A stretch of 64,000 bases of DNA, taken from the NCBI GenBank assembly GCA_965207275.1, contig CBDBMH010000002.1, positions 310,001 through 374,000 of the forward strand. The letters run 5' to 3'. This DNA is from Bin22 sp965207275. Its GTDB lineage: Bacteria > Chloroflexota > Dehalococcoidia > Lucifugimonadales > UBA3495. The notes beneath the pieces are model-generated. The model was not told the DNA's origin and ran no database searches. It worked only from the letters and a program-made list of their open reading frames with translations. Of this stretch, positions 1-7,403 are shown piece by piece. How positions within the stretch are numbered: position 1 is the first letter of the stretch; each line of letters begins with the position of its first letter. The position numbers and the translations under genes were made by a program.

Positions 1-554
1 GCAGCCCGTTGAACTGCTTTCTCAAGGAGGATGGTTCCCACTAATCTTCCTCGTCGGCTCCATTCAAGCAAAGCAGTCGCCCATGCACTAAGCTCAGTAT
101 CCGATGTCATGATTGGCCAGTTCATAAGGTAGCTAGGTAGGTCGACAACATTGGGGGACGATTCGTTCACAGATAGGAATGTTGCGATTTGCGACTCCGT
201 TTCGCGGGCTACACCAACTTCGAAAGGCACCCACCACGATGTGGGTGTATGCTCGGTAACTACTGCAACCAAGCTGATGGTTTCCCTGATTACTTCCCTG
301 AGGTGGACTTCCAGTTCAGGGGAATCGCCGTCTACTTCTGGGTCCCATAAATCCAAGTAAGCATTGAGGCCGTTTTCGTACAAGATGTCTCCGACTTCTT
401 CAGCAATTTCTGTATCATCCCCCTTGTGTGATATAAAGCTATCAAATTGCTGATAGTCGATGGTGGATTTTAGCAATGGCGTTTGTTCGTTTACATACAA
501 GCGAAGTGGTCGCTTTCCTATCGGAGAGTGCCAGGTAATAATGCTGCGTTGCAA
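1..554 (-). CDS. TIR-domain protein, C-terminus outside window
   Basis: An open frame enters from the left edge and runs to 554 on the minus strand. It encodes a classical TIR fold: the first strand reads FDSFISHKGDD about 40 residues in, followed by LYENGLNAYLDLWDPEVDGD, and later TSWWVPFEVGVA, whose Glu corresponds to the catalytic Glu of NAD-cleaving bacterial TIR domains. An in-frame stop at about 583-585 limits the 5' end. The best start is TTG at 552-554, preceded by AAGGAAGG six bases upstream. TIR proteins of this kind usually act in antiphage defence by making or consuming NAD-derived nucleotides; that role is inferred from family and neighbours. The downstream part is not visible, so any fused effector domain is unknown. 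Confidence 0.8.
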   Translation of the reverse strand, partial: MQRSIITWHSPIGKRPLRLYVNEQTPLLKSTIDYQQFDSFISHKGDDTEIAEEVGDILYENGLNAYLDLWDPEVDGDSPELEVHLREVIRETISLVAVVTEHTPTSWWVPFEVGVARETESQIATFLSVNESSPNVVDLPSYLMNWPIMTSDTELSAWATALLEWSRRGRLVGTILLEKAVQRA

Positions 555-1155
555 TTTGAACCTTCCTTTCCGAGTGCTGGTTAGCTACGATAGCTTTCTC
601 ATCGCAGCGTGGGCGATTCCTTCCGCGCTTCGACGGATAGCGGCGACTCTTATACCCTGGTTCAGACAACCACCAGAGACTCCCTGGCTTTGCTGGCCAC
701 CGTTGAAATGGGCTTAACGGGTTCCACAGGTGGCCACTCCCTAATGACGTATAGTAGGGATGTGAAGTGGAACCGGAATTTCAGACAGTTAGCTGATATT
801 ACAAGGACGATTGCCAAGCTGAGTCGGGGGGCGCAGCTTCGCGTCGAGCATAAGAAGTGAACCGAGAAGGGCCATCGTGAGTTGTCAACTAAGCAGCAAC
901 TAGCACGATTTCCTGAACCCGTCGTTGTAATACTACGCGAGAGTCCCACTCCTCGACTGAAGGCAACTGTTGCTACAGGGAAAGAGCAGGGCTTCGCTGC
1001 CCGGTCTTCGTCGTATGTGACGTTACAGCGTCTACGTTGCCGCTTCCTAAGTACGAGCTCTATGCGACCACTATTAACCAGTCTTACCCCAAGGGCCGGA
1101 GGCAAGTAAGGATAGATAGGCCTTCGCTTTCCCGTACTGTTGGAGTAGTTTCGAG
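555..1155. other. Intergenic stretch without a supported gene
   Basis: About 600 bases between the TIR gene start and the stop of the Nmad2 gene. Several open frames exist on both strands, but none has a convincing ribosome binding site, a recognisable motif or protein-like composition. It may hold decayed coding sequence or the promoter of the TIR gene. Confidence 0.5.
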
Positions 1156-1788
1156 TTACTCATGCCCTTGTAGATTCGGCCAATCGGATGGTTCATACAG
1201 CGGGCCCTTCCCTTTTAGGGATCCAAGCCATTCCATGAGTGTCCTATAGTCTCGTTCCGAGAAATGGCGACGCATACTCCTGATAGGTTCGGTTATCGTT
1301 AAATCGCGCAAATTAGGAAGGTCTGGCCCATTGCTCCCAAAGTACTTGAACCGGCGCGACAACAGTACCTGTTGAGTCCTACCAGTGTCGTGTTTTATGT
1401 GTTCCGGTTCTTGGGTCCCATCCCGTTTGCTGTGGTAGGAGTGGGCCTGAACCCATTCACCATCGGCCGAAACTCGATGGTATATGTTGTCGCCACAGGC
1501 CATCATCAAGCTCCCGTTTATCCTGGGTTTTTTGCACTGGTAACGGGGATCATTCCAGTATTCGTCGAAAGTCAGAATTTCATCGACTTCCATTACGAAC
1601 ACCAATCGGCGGCCGTTAGGAGCAGCGGCTTTACCTATGACTATGTCTCCCGGGTTTGCGGATTTCCGTATATCCGGCTTGCAGGTTGCCAATGAACAGA
1701 CGCCATGGAATGGGTTCGGAGCGAACCCATCGTCATACCTAACGGTATACATGAAGATACCGGGGCGTGCGGTTTCCACGGTCAGCAA
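1156..1788 (-). CDS. Nmad2 family putative nucleotide-modification protein (copy A)
   Basis: The protein carries the family hallmark DGFAPNPFHGVCSLATCKP near the N-terminus, then GDIVIGKAA, FDEYWNDPRYQ, GDNIYH and a C-terminal EWLGSL segment. Nmad2 domains were predicted from gene neighbourhoods to act in modified-nucleotide or modified-DNA metabolism; no reaction is established. Copy B at 5720-6316 has the same blocks in the same order. The start is uncertain: TTG at 1788 overlaps the stop of the upstream TIR-like gene, but ATG at 1752 gives an N-terminus (MYTVRYDDGF) closer to copy B. The overlap with the TIR-like gene indicates one operon and coupled translation. It is divergent enough from copy B that this is not a recent duplication. 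Confidence 0.8.
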   Translation of the reverse strand: MLTVETARPGIFMYTVRYDDGFAPNPFHGVCSLATCKPDIRKSANPGDIVIGKAAAPNGRRLVFVMEVDEILTFDEYWNDPRYQCKKPRINGSLMMACGDNIYHRVSADGEWVQAHSYHSKRDGTQEPEHIKHDTGRTQQVLLSRRFKYFGSNGPDLPNLRDLTITEPIRSMRRHFSERDYRTLMEWLGSLKGKGPLYEPSDWPNLQGHE

Positions 1789-2255
1789 CGCCTGTAAGGA
1801 GTTTTCGGCCTAGGGTGCAATGGTTCCCCCGTTGGATCGTACGAATTGTTGAGCTGTCCGTTGATCGCTCGCACGATATTCCCACCGTTCCATCCGACGA
1901 TTGCATGGTGGTACTTGTCCAGTGCTGAGGGTATTGGGCATCCGGCGTCGCCATGCGCCCAAACGCCGACAATGCGTTTGCCCATCATGGCCGCGGTTCT
2001 TATCTCCCAGTCAACCCATTTGCTCGTTCGTGTATCCGGAGTGATGTAAACGACCAAGGTCGAGGCGGGTTCGATGTGGCGTTTGAGCAGGCGTTTAATG
2101 CTTCTCTCGCTACGCAAGTTGTTGGGCTTGTCCGAAGTGATAGAGTAGTTTCTCGGCAGCATCCCCTTTCGACGCAGAAGGGCCATCAGGTCTCCCAACT
2201 TATGGTCGTTCTCGTGGATGTGGGTCACGAAGATATTCTTTTCTTGTTTTGCCAT
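1782..2255 (-). CDS. ThsB-type TIR-like protein (DUF1863/MTH538 family), copy A
   Basis: A 157-residue single-domain protein. The first strand reads KNIFVTHIHEND, followed by NYSITSDKPNN, a strand TLVVYITPDT, the motif SKWVDWEI whose Glu sits at the position of the TIR catalytic Glu, and GKRIVGVWAHGD. This is the Thoeris ThsB/DUF1863 TIR-like family, whose characterised members make an NAD-derived signal on infection. It is clearly homologous to the protein at 5231-5707, which also precedes an Nmad2 gene. Its stop overlaps the first possible start of the Nmad2 gene downstream. No ThsA-like effector is visible next to it, so the partner is probably Nmad2 or another island protein (inference). 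Confidence 0.85.
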   Translation of the reverse strand: MAKQEKNIFVTHIHENDHKLGDLMALLRRKGMLPRNYSITSDKPNNLRSERSIKRLLKRHIEPASTLVVYITPDTRTSKWVDWEIRTAAMMGKRIVGVWAHGDAGCPIPSALDKYHHAIVGWNGGNIVRAINGQLNNSYDPTGEPLHPRPKTPYRRC

Positions 2256-2328
2256 TGTTCGGCCTCTGGTCGACTACCTGCATACAACCATTATACCAAG
2301 ACACGATGGACCGGAACGTCGATACGTC

Positions 2329-2639
2329 AGGTGGACCCGGAATTTCGGCCAAGTGGCGAAGTGGGAGTCCAGATCCTAAACTCATGGAATCTGTCGCTGT
2401 CGGAAGGAGGTGTACCTGAAAGCTTACCCCGGCGTCCTGGAGGCCTAGAAGGAGCTGGAAGACTGTACAACGGGCTCATGCCTCATCAGGTTCTGGGCTG
2501 CCGGACTCTAGATGAGGTCTGCCAAGGGGAGTCTAATGGAAGGACGTATTCACCGGCAGAGTGGACCCAATCATTGGCAAGAGCGTCGGGACTCTCACTT
2601 AACTCGGCCCTGATTTTGTCCAAATACCGGGTTCCACCT
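2329..2639 (+). mobile_element. Internally deleted, decayed IS3-type element
   Basis: The ends are imperfect inverted repeats: 2329-2352 begins AGGTGGACCCGGAATTTCGG, and the reverse complement of 2615-2639 begins AGGTGGAACCCGGTATTTGG. Inside are pieces of the C-terminus of an IS3-family DDE transposase spread over different frames: EVYLKAYPGVLEA then a stop, then YNGLMPHQVLGCRTLDEV, matching the usual YN..RPHQALGYRTP.EV ending. The element is only about 311 bp, so most of the transposase has been lost. No target duplication is visible. Confidence 0.6.
2398..2545 (+). pseudogene. Transposase C-terminal fragment (IS3 family), frameshifted
   Basis: The reading frame starting at GAG GTG TAC near 2406 gives EVYLKAYPGVLEA and then TAG. 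A one-base shift is needed to continue into YNGLMPHQVLGCRTLDEVCQ. Both halves match the conserved end of the IS3-family integrase core. With a stop, a frameshift and no N-terminus it cannot be functional. Confidence 0.6.
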
Positions 2640-2699
2640 CAACCAATGACTGGAGCTGTTGCCTAGCAGTTCAACTCCACTTGGGGCGAGATGAGTAAA

Positions 2700-3257
2700 T
2701 CAAGCGGAACGCCGAGCCCGCTTGAGGGCTCCGCTCATCCTTAAACGGTAGATGATCATATCCGTGCTGACTCCATAACTGTCCGCAGCCGCGTGGAAAT
2801 CAACGCCGGAGAAGGCAATGCGATAGGCAGCCTCATTCGGGACAAGAATGCAACCGCCTAAGTAAGCGGCTTCCGCCTCGATAAGGGAGTCGGCCCTCCT
2901 GGCTAAGTCACCCGTGCAGACCAATTCAGCGGCATGAGCAAGGAGCACGTGGGCTAATTCATGAGCCAAGTCGCTTGCCTGCCGTCTTGGGCTGTGAGAA
3001 TCGTTGTGGATGACGATGCGTTTACCCTGCCCAACGGGGAGCAGCATGGCGGAGAACCCGCCTGAATGAGAGAGCAACGCCTGCGTTCCAGTGGGGCAAG
3101 CGCTCAGAAACTCACTCAAAGGGACAATCTGAATTGAAAGCCGCTGAAAAACATCCCTTGGGTCAAGCGGGGCGGTCTGAGCCAGTCCTGCTTGAGTACG
3201 AAGACCCAAAGCGATATCGTTGGCCCGGGCCTTGAAGCCATGCCGAAACTTGACCAT
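2700..3257 (-). CDS. ImmA/IrrE family metallopeptidase
   Basis: The 185-residue protein has the zinc-protease motif HELAHVLL at about residue 100, with the third-ligand region SLIEAEAAYLGGCILVP some 30 residues later, as in ImmA/IrrE (COG2856) proteins. These proteases cleave a partner repressor to switch on mobile-element or stress genes. Its start overlaps the stop of the upstream XRE regulator as TAATG, the standard arrangement for an ImmA-ImmR type pair. The N-terminal 60 residues are helical without clear motifs, and the C-terminal segment after the protease core is short. The pair likely controls the divergent genes on the plus strand (inference). Confidence 0.9.
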   Translation of the reverse strand: MVKFRHGFKARANDIALGLRTQAGLAQTAPLDPRDVFQRLSIQIVPLSEFLSACPTGTQALLSHSGGFSAMLLPVGQGKRIVIHNDSHSPRRQASDLAHELAHVLLAHAAELVCTGDLARRADSLIEAEAAYLGGCILVPNEAAYRIAFSGVDFHAAADSYGVSTDMIIYRLRMSGALKRARRSA

Positions 3258-3598
3258 TACTCATTCCTGAACTGCTGGTATGCGACCCGTATGATCTGCT
3301 CAAGAGCCGCAGCGTTCTCAGGGGTGAGGTTGCGGTCGGCGCGTAGGTTGGCGGTGAGCTGCGCCAAGGGTTCCGGCGAGGACGCGCCTGGCAGGAAAAA
3401 AGCGGCATCCAAGCCGGACCAGGCCAATAGTAGGGCCAGACCATCAACGTCGGGGCGCTTACCTTGGGAGAGGCGACTGAGGGTTGGCTGACTCACCCCG
3501 GATTGCTCGGAAACCTCCCTCCAGGTCAATCCCTTGGCCTGCCGATGAGAATCCAGTGCCGCGTAGAAGGATTCGACATCGAAAGCACCGCTAGGCAT
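3257..3598 (-). CDS. XRE-family HTH transcriptional regulator
   Basis: A 113-residue protein with a helix-turn-helix at about residues 18-50: GLTWREVSEQSGVSQPTLSR followed by LSQGKRPDVDGLALLLAWSG, typical of Xre/Cro-type DNA-binding domains. The C-terminal tail (LTPENAAALEQIIRVAYQQF) resembles dimerisation tails of ImmR-like repressors. It is translationally coupled to the ImmA/IrrE protease by a TAATG overlap. Its promoter region faces the plus-strand nuclease gene and contains the palindrome at 3661-3678, which suggests autoregulation and cleavage-controlled derepression. Confidence 0.9.
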   Translation of the reverse strand: MPSGAFDVESFYAALDSHRQAKGLTWREVSEQSGVSQPTLSRLSQGKRPDVDGLALLLAWSGLDAAFFLPGASSPEPLAQLTANLRADRNLTPENAAALEQIIRVAYQQFRNE

Positions 3599-3647
3599 AT
3601 CGTCCTCCTCAATCTGAATTCCTTACTTGCATATTGTATCCTAGTAT

Positions 3648-3678
3648 GGAATAATAGTCTAATTCCTATTTAGGAATT
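3648..3678. promoter_or_regulatory. Palindromic operator candidate in divergent promoter
   Basis: AATTCCTATTTAGGAATT at 3661-3678 is a perfect 18-base palindrome. A second pairing, GGAAT...ATTCC, lies just upstream (about 3648-3665), and a further GAATTCC occurs at about 3613. Repeated AATTCC half-sites in the AT-rich gap between the XRE gene and the plus-strand nuclease gene fit binding sites for the XRE repressor. Confidence 0.6.
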
Positions 3679-3706
3679 CACCTCCTAGTCATAATGGAGG
3701 ACCGAA

Positions 3707-3988
3707 ATGGCCAGAGGGTCAAAAGGTGGCGGAAGGCCGTCGGGAAGCGGTGTCCGGGGTTACACCCTACGGGGCAGGAACGGAAAGATCAACTACGTGG
3801 GGACCACCAACAATCCCAGCCGGAGAGCCGGAGAGCACAAGTCGGGCGGCAAGTCCGGACGACTGCAAACAGAAACCCGGCCCATGTCGCGGGGAGCGGC
3901 AGAGCGGTGGGAAGCCAACCGGCTCAGGACGTACCGGGACAACCACGGTGGGAAGAACCCGCCCCACAACAGGACCAGAAATGGGTAG
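3707..3988 (+). CDS. Small URI/GIY-YIG fold nuclease (Tox-URI2-like)
   Basis: A 93-residue protein with GYTLRGRNGKINYVGTTNNP followed by RRAGEHKSG, a GIY-YIG-type core in which GYT and YVG replace GIY and YIG, and the conserved Arg and His downstream. The later PMSRGAAERWEANRL and GGKNPPHNRTR blocks are characteristic of the URI-fold toxin 2 family, normally the C-terminal warhead of polymorphic toxins. Here the domain stands alone. A good ribosome binding site (GGAGG, six bases upstream) supports the ATG at 3707. Nuclease activity is inferred. The gene lies directly across from the XRE/ImmA pair and is probably controlled by it. Confidence 0.75.
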   Translation: MARGSKGGGRPSGSGVRGYTLRGRNGKINYVGTTNNPSRRAGEHKSGGKSGRLQTETRPMSRGAAERWEANRLRTYRDNHGGKNPPHNRTRNG

Positions 3989-3994
3989 GAAACA

Positions 3995-4027
3995 CAGGGC
4001 GGCGGGTACCCCAGTCCCGCCGCCCTG
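3995..4027 (+). terminator. Strong GC hairpin after the URI nuclease gene
   Basis: GGGCGGCGGG (3997-4006) pairs perfectly with CCCGCCGCCC (4016-4025), extended by two flanking pairs, around a 9-base loop. It lies just past the stop at 3988. No T-run follows, so termination may be weak or Rho-assisted. Confidence 0.6.
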
Positions 4028-4137
4028 CCTATGTTAGCGACGAAGCCAGTTCAACGATATCCAGTAGGCCATCTGATAAAATGATATATGCTGGATTCAG
4101 ATATCAACAATGGACATACAGCATAGGGGTGGTTTGA

Positions 4138-4635
4138 GTGCAGCTAGGGTCATTGCTCAGCAATTTCCAGTTGGAGAAGGTGCGGCTGGGTCCAGCTTGG
4201 GCCAACGTGGAAATTTCCTTCGATCAAAGCGACCAAGACGCAGCTTGGGAGCTATACGTTGAGATGCTGCTGAGAATCGTCACGCAGCCGCTTCCGTCGG
4301 AGGGTGGTGACGAGACGACGGCCCTCGACAGCATTTATTCCCTTTTCCCGGTTACCCGGGAGATTCTACGACGCAGGGGCAGGAGCGCCATATCCTTCAG
4401 CAAAGTCGCTATCCCCGTGATGAACCAAGTGGTCCGCCCCTTCACCACCAAGTGGCATCCTCAATCCTTGGCCGGAGCTCTCAGCGACGCAGAGAAACGT
4501 ACTGAGTTCCGGCAAGACCTGGAGGCGCTCCAAAGCGACTTGCGCAACTACAATCGCCTCTTGGCACAGATTGCCGGGGTGGAAGATTTGACCGACCTCG
4601 AAATGAGACCGGATGCTGGAGATGTCTCAAACTAA
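4138..4635 (+). CDS. Conserved protein of unknown function in TIR/Nmad2 operon
   Basis: A soluble, mainly helical 165-residue protein starting at GTG with GGGGTGG upstream. Conserved-looking blocks are DQDAAWELYVEMLLRIVTQP, TALDSIYSLFPVTREILRR, AIPVMNQVVRPFTTKWHP and the terminal LRNYNRLLAQIAGVEDLTDL. I have an impression of having met this block order in other TIR/Nmad-type loci, but I cannot name a family. There are no membrane segments and no catalytic motif. Its 3' end overlaps the next TIR-like gene by 23 bases, so the two are cotranslated. It is probably a structural or sensing partner of the TIR-like protein (inference). Confidence 0.7.
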   Translation: MQLGSLLSNFQLEKVRLGPAWANVEISFDQSDQDAAWELYVEMLLRIVTQPLPSEGGDETTALDSIYSLFPVTREILRRRGRSAISFSKVAIPVMNQVVRPFTTKWHPQSLAGALSDAEKRTEFRQDLEALQSDLRNYNRLLAQIAGVEDLTDLEMRPDAGDVSN

Positions 4636-5191
4636 GCGACACAAAGCGTTTATCTCTTACCATCATGGTTTGGACGATGAGTGGAAGGACCGTTTTGTCC
4701 AGATGATGGGCGACCGAATTATCGACAAGTCGATCTATGTCGGCGAAATCGTCGACACGAATTCGCCGACGGCTGATACTCTCCGGCGCATTCGTGAGGA
4801 GTACATTTCGGAGGCAACGGTGGCGGTAGTCTTGGTCGGGCCACGCACTTGGCAGCGTAAATTTGTCGATTGGGAGATTGGCGCTGCCCTCAGGGATACA
4901 ACAATGAACCCGAGGTGCGGGTTGATCGGAATCTTGTTACCTACCCATCCAGATTTTGGAAAATCCACATACAATCCCCGGCTGATCCCTCCTCGACTTG
5001 CGGACAACTGCTCGGGGGACCATCCGTTTGCGAAAATAGTCGATTGGCGTGGCCGTGGAGGGGCAGACGATATGCAGGCTCATATCCACAACGCCTTTCT
5101 GAGAAGAAGAAAGCAACCGGATCCCGACAACAGCAGGCTCCCCTTCGGGCGAAACTGGAACAGGCCTCCTGACCAAGGCTGGCAGCCTTAG
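4613..5191 (+). CDS. ThsB-type TIR-like protein (DUF1863), copy C
   Basis: A 192-residue TIR-like protein: KRHKAFISYHHGLDDEWKD at the N-terminus, then IRRI-type helix, EATVAVVLVGPRTWQRKFVD followed by WEIGAAL, where the Glu is the equivalent of the TIR catalytic residue, and LIGILLPTHPDF. It differs from copies A and B by a longer, proline- and arginine-rich C-terminus (RRRKQPDPDNS...). The start could be ATG 4613 or ATG 4622; both overlap the preceding gene. It sits between the unknown 165-residue protein and a second TIR-like gene, so the operon makes two different TIR-like proteins. Confidence 0.85.
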   Translation: MLEMSQTKRHKAFISYHHGLDDEWKDRFVQMMGDRIIDKSIYVGEIVDTNSPTADTLRRIREEYISEATVAVVLVGPRTWQRKFVDWEIGAALRDTTMNPRCGLIGILLPTHPDFGKSTYNPRLIPPRLADNCSGDHPFAKIVDWRGRGGADDMQAHIHNAFLRRRKQPDPDNSRLPFGRNWNRPPDQGWQP

Positions 5192-5230
5192 TTTGCCGTG
5201 TTGGTAGCCTAATCTACAGGAGTGAGAGTT

Positions 5231-5707
5231 ATGGCAGAACCGATCAGGAACGTGTTCATCAGCCACAAGCACGAAGATGATGACGGGCTTCAAGACCTGA
5301 AGCGTCTGGTGCGAGAGCACGGCATGACTTGGCGCGACTATTCGATTACCGCAGACAATCCGAACAACGCGCACAATGAGGACTACATCAAGTGGCAGAT
5401 CCTTGCGCCGCGCATACGCCAAGCGGGTTGCTTGGTCGTTTACATTTCTGAAATAACCAAGAACAGCGATTGGGTAAACTGGGAGATCGAATACGCCCAG
5501 CGGCTAGGCAAGCGCATCGTCGGGGTCTGGGCTAGGGGAGACCGCGATTGCGACGTTCCCGAAGCCCTCGAAGACTATTGGGACGCCTTGGTGGGATGGA
5601 ACGGTGAAAATATAATCGCCGCCATAAACGGGGCCTCGGATGAGTCGAACAAGAAGGATGGCACTCAGACAGACTACAGGCCGATTGAGCGTTACGCTTG
5701 CCGCTAA
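5231..5707 (+). CDS. ThsB-type TIR-like protein (DUF1863), copy B
   Basis: A 158-residue protein, MAEPIRNVFISHKHEDDD, with DYSITADNPNN, CLVVYISEITKNSDWVNWEI (presumed catalytic Glu) and GKRIVGVWARGD. The ATG at 5231 has AGGAG eight bases upstream; the upstream GTG at 5222 overlaps that site and is less likely. It is the counterpart of copy A (1782-2255), with the same SIT.D.PNN and VGWNG.NI..AING blocks, and is likewise followed by an Nmad2 gene 12 bases downstream. Confidence 0.87.
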   Translation: MAEPIRNVFISHKHEDDDGLQDLKRLVREHGMTWRDYSITADNPNNAHNEDYIKWQILAPRIRQAGCLVVYISEITKNSDWVNWEIEYAQRLGKRIVGVWARGDRDCDVPEALEDYWDALVGWNGENIIAAINGASDESNKKDGTQTDYRPIERYACR

Positions 5708-5719
5708 CCGGAGGGGTAC

Positions 5720-6316
5720 GTGCCTAAATTGCACTCTTATGTAGTCGACAGAGACTACGGGTTCGCGCCGAACCCTTTCCACGGCTTCTGTACCTTGGCG
5801 ACCTGCAAGCCCATCATACGCAGGGTCGGTCAGGTGGGAGATTGGATAGTCGGAACCGGGTCAGCTTATAGGAATAGGCGGGGGCACATCGTCTACGCGA
5901 TGCGAGTAAGCGAAACTATGTGCTTCGACCAGTATTGGGCAGACCCGCGGTTTCGTGCGAAGCGGCCGAACCTCCGTGGAAGCCGCAAGCAGGCGTTCGG
6001 TGACAACATCTACCACAAGGACCCGGAAACTGACCAGTGGCTCCAGGTAGACTCACACCACTGCCATGATGACGGAACACCCAATTCCAGGAATATAGAC
6101 AACGACACCCAGACCGACAGGATACTGATAGGCGAAGATTTCATTTACTGGTGCGGCGGCGGGCCCGAAATTCCAAAATTCCACGGGATTGACATTTGCA
6201 AGAAGGGTCCTGCTCACAAGTCCAATTTCCCTGACGAGGTAGTCCAGGCTTTTATCGAATGGGTACGATCCTTCGAGAAAAGAGGGTACCTCGGGAAGCC
6301 GCTGAGGTGGGATTAA
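5720..6316 (+). CDS. Nmad2 family putative nucleotide-modification protein (copy B)
   Basis: A 198-residue protein starting at GTG with GGAGG six bases upstream. It has YGFAPNPFHGFCTLATCKP at residues 14-32, then VGDWIVGTGSAY, FDQYWADPRFRAKRP, FGDNIYHKD and a C-terminal FIEWVRSFEKRGYLG. The same block order is seen in copy A on the other strand. Nmad2 proteins are predicted, not shown, to work with modified nucleotides or bases. Tight linkage to a TIR-like gene in both copies suggests that the two proteins act together. Confidence 0.83.
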   Translation: MPKLHSYVVDRDYGFAPNPFHGFCTLATCKPIIRRVGQVGDWIVGTGSAYRNRRGHIVYAMRVSETMCFDQYWADPRFRAKRPNLRGSRKQAFGDNIYHKDPETDQWLQVDSHHCHDDGTPNSRNIDNDTQTDRILIGEDFIYWCGGGPEIPKFHGIDICKKGPAHKSNFPDEVVQAFIEWVRSFEKRGYLGKPLRWD

Positions 6317-6422
6317 CCCTTGGGCTCGCCCCGACGCTCCTGCATTTTAAGCGACCTGAAGGCCCATCTAGAGGCGGCGGTGGACACTCTGATTGAGGCA
6401 GCGCCGTGGGAGGGAATCGGAG

Positions 6423-7307
6423 ATGCACCTGAACGAATACCAAGAGAGGGCGAAATCCACAGACCAGCAACCTCTCGGCGAGGGCATGGACCCCAACTCT
6501 TCGGAGATGTTGGTTCCCTTGCTGGGGATGGTTGGTGAGTTGGGTGAACTCCTGGCAGAGTACAAGAAATGGCTCCGCGACGGGCAAGCCTACGCTCTGT
6601 TCCCGGACCGGGCGAGAGAAGAACTGGGTGATCTGTTGTGGTATCTGTCCAATACAGCGACAAAGTTCGGACTCTCGCTGGAAGAAGTTGGCCGTTACAA
6701 CCTACAAAAAACTGCGAGCCGGTGGCCGGCCAAGGATACTGAAGCCACGCCTCGCACACTGTTTGACGAGGAGTATCCGCCGGAGGAACGCCTGCCCAGG
6801 AAGATGGGGGTTACGATCAACGAGGGAGGATCGAAGGTCGTCAAGATGTTCATAGACGGCAAGCAAGTCGGCGATGACTTGCGGGACAACCGGTACGACG
6901 ATGACGGTTATCGATTCCACGACGTTTTTCATTTGACGTATGCCAGTGTCCTGGGTTGGTCTCCCATATTGCGAGCACTGCTGCGGCGGAAACGTAAGAG
7001 CAATCCGGCAGTGGACGAGGTTGAAGACGGCGGCCGGGCCCGTGTGATAGAGGAAGGTATCGCCGCTATGGTGTTCAGCTACGCCGAAAGGCGGAACTTC
7101 CTTGAAGGAGCTGAGGGAGTAAGTTTCGAACTGCTTCGGACGATCAAAGACATGACTGCTCACTTGGAGGTCAGCAGCAGGGCCGAGGGGGAATGGGAAA
7201 GGGCTATCATGGAAGGGTTTCGGATTTGGCGGCAAGTCCGTGATTCAGGAGAAGGAAAAATCGAAGCGGACTTGGAGCGAAGCACGATAACACTTGCTCC
7301 CCGTTAG
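6423..7307 (+). CDS. MazG-like nucleotide pyrophosphohydrolase with C-terminal helical domain
   Basis: A 294-residue protein. Residues 1-105 form a MazG-type domain: MHLNEYQERAKSTD, LLGMVGELGELLAEYKKWL and REELGDLLWYLSNTATKFGL, with the EE..D metal-binding pattern. The C-terminal half (FHDVFHLTYASVLGWSPILR, RVIEEGIAAMVFSYAERRN) is a separate helical domain seen in large MazG proteins. The predicted reaction is hydrolysis of nucleoside triphosphates or of an alarmone to monophosphate and pyrophosphate. The ATG at 6423 has GGAGG upstream; an earlier in-frame ATG exists at 6393. It follows the Nmad2 gene on the same strand, fitting a nucleotide-directed defence operon. Confidence 0.85.
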   Translation: MHLNEYQERAKSTDQQPLGEGMDPNSSEMLVPLLGMVGELGELLAEYKKWLRDGQAYALFPDRAREELGDLLWYLSNTATKFGLSLEEVGRYNLQKTASRWPAKDTEATPRTLFDEEYPPEERLPRKMGVTINEGGSKVVKMFIDGKQVGDDLRDNRYDDDGYRFHDVFHLTYASVLGWSPILRALLRRKRKSNPAVDEVEDGGRARVIEEGIAAMVFSYAERRNFLEGAEGVSFELLRTIKDMTAHLEVSSRAEGEWERAIMEGFRIWRQVRDSGEGKIEADLERSTITLAPR

Positions 7308-7403
7308 ACGGTTAGCGCTGCTTCCTCCAGAATGACCCGACGCTGCAAATGCTGTGGGTTTCATCTTTGGTCGTATTTACTCTGCGAAACAGATGCGAGC
7401 CTA

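Noticed and set aside
609..860. Plus-strand 83-residue frame in the first intergenic region
   Set aside because: No ribosome site, odd composition and no motif; overlaps other equally weak frames.
662..1105. Minus-strand 147-residue frame
   Set aside because: Arg/Ser/Val-rich translation typical of chance frames; no ribosome site or domain.
1953..2666. Plus-strand 237-residue frame
   Set aside because: First half is antisense to the TIR-like gene; second half only partly follows the decayed transposase, which needs another frame.
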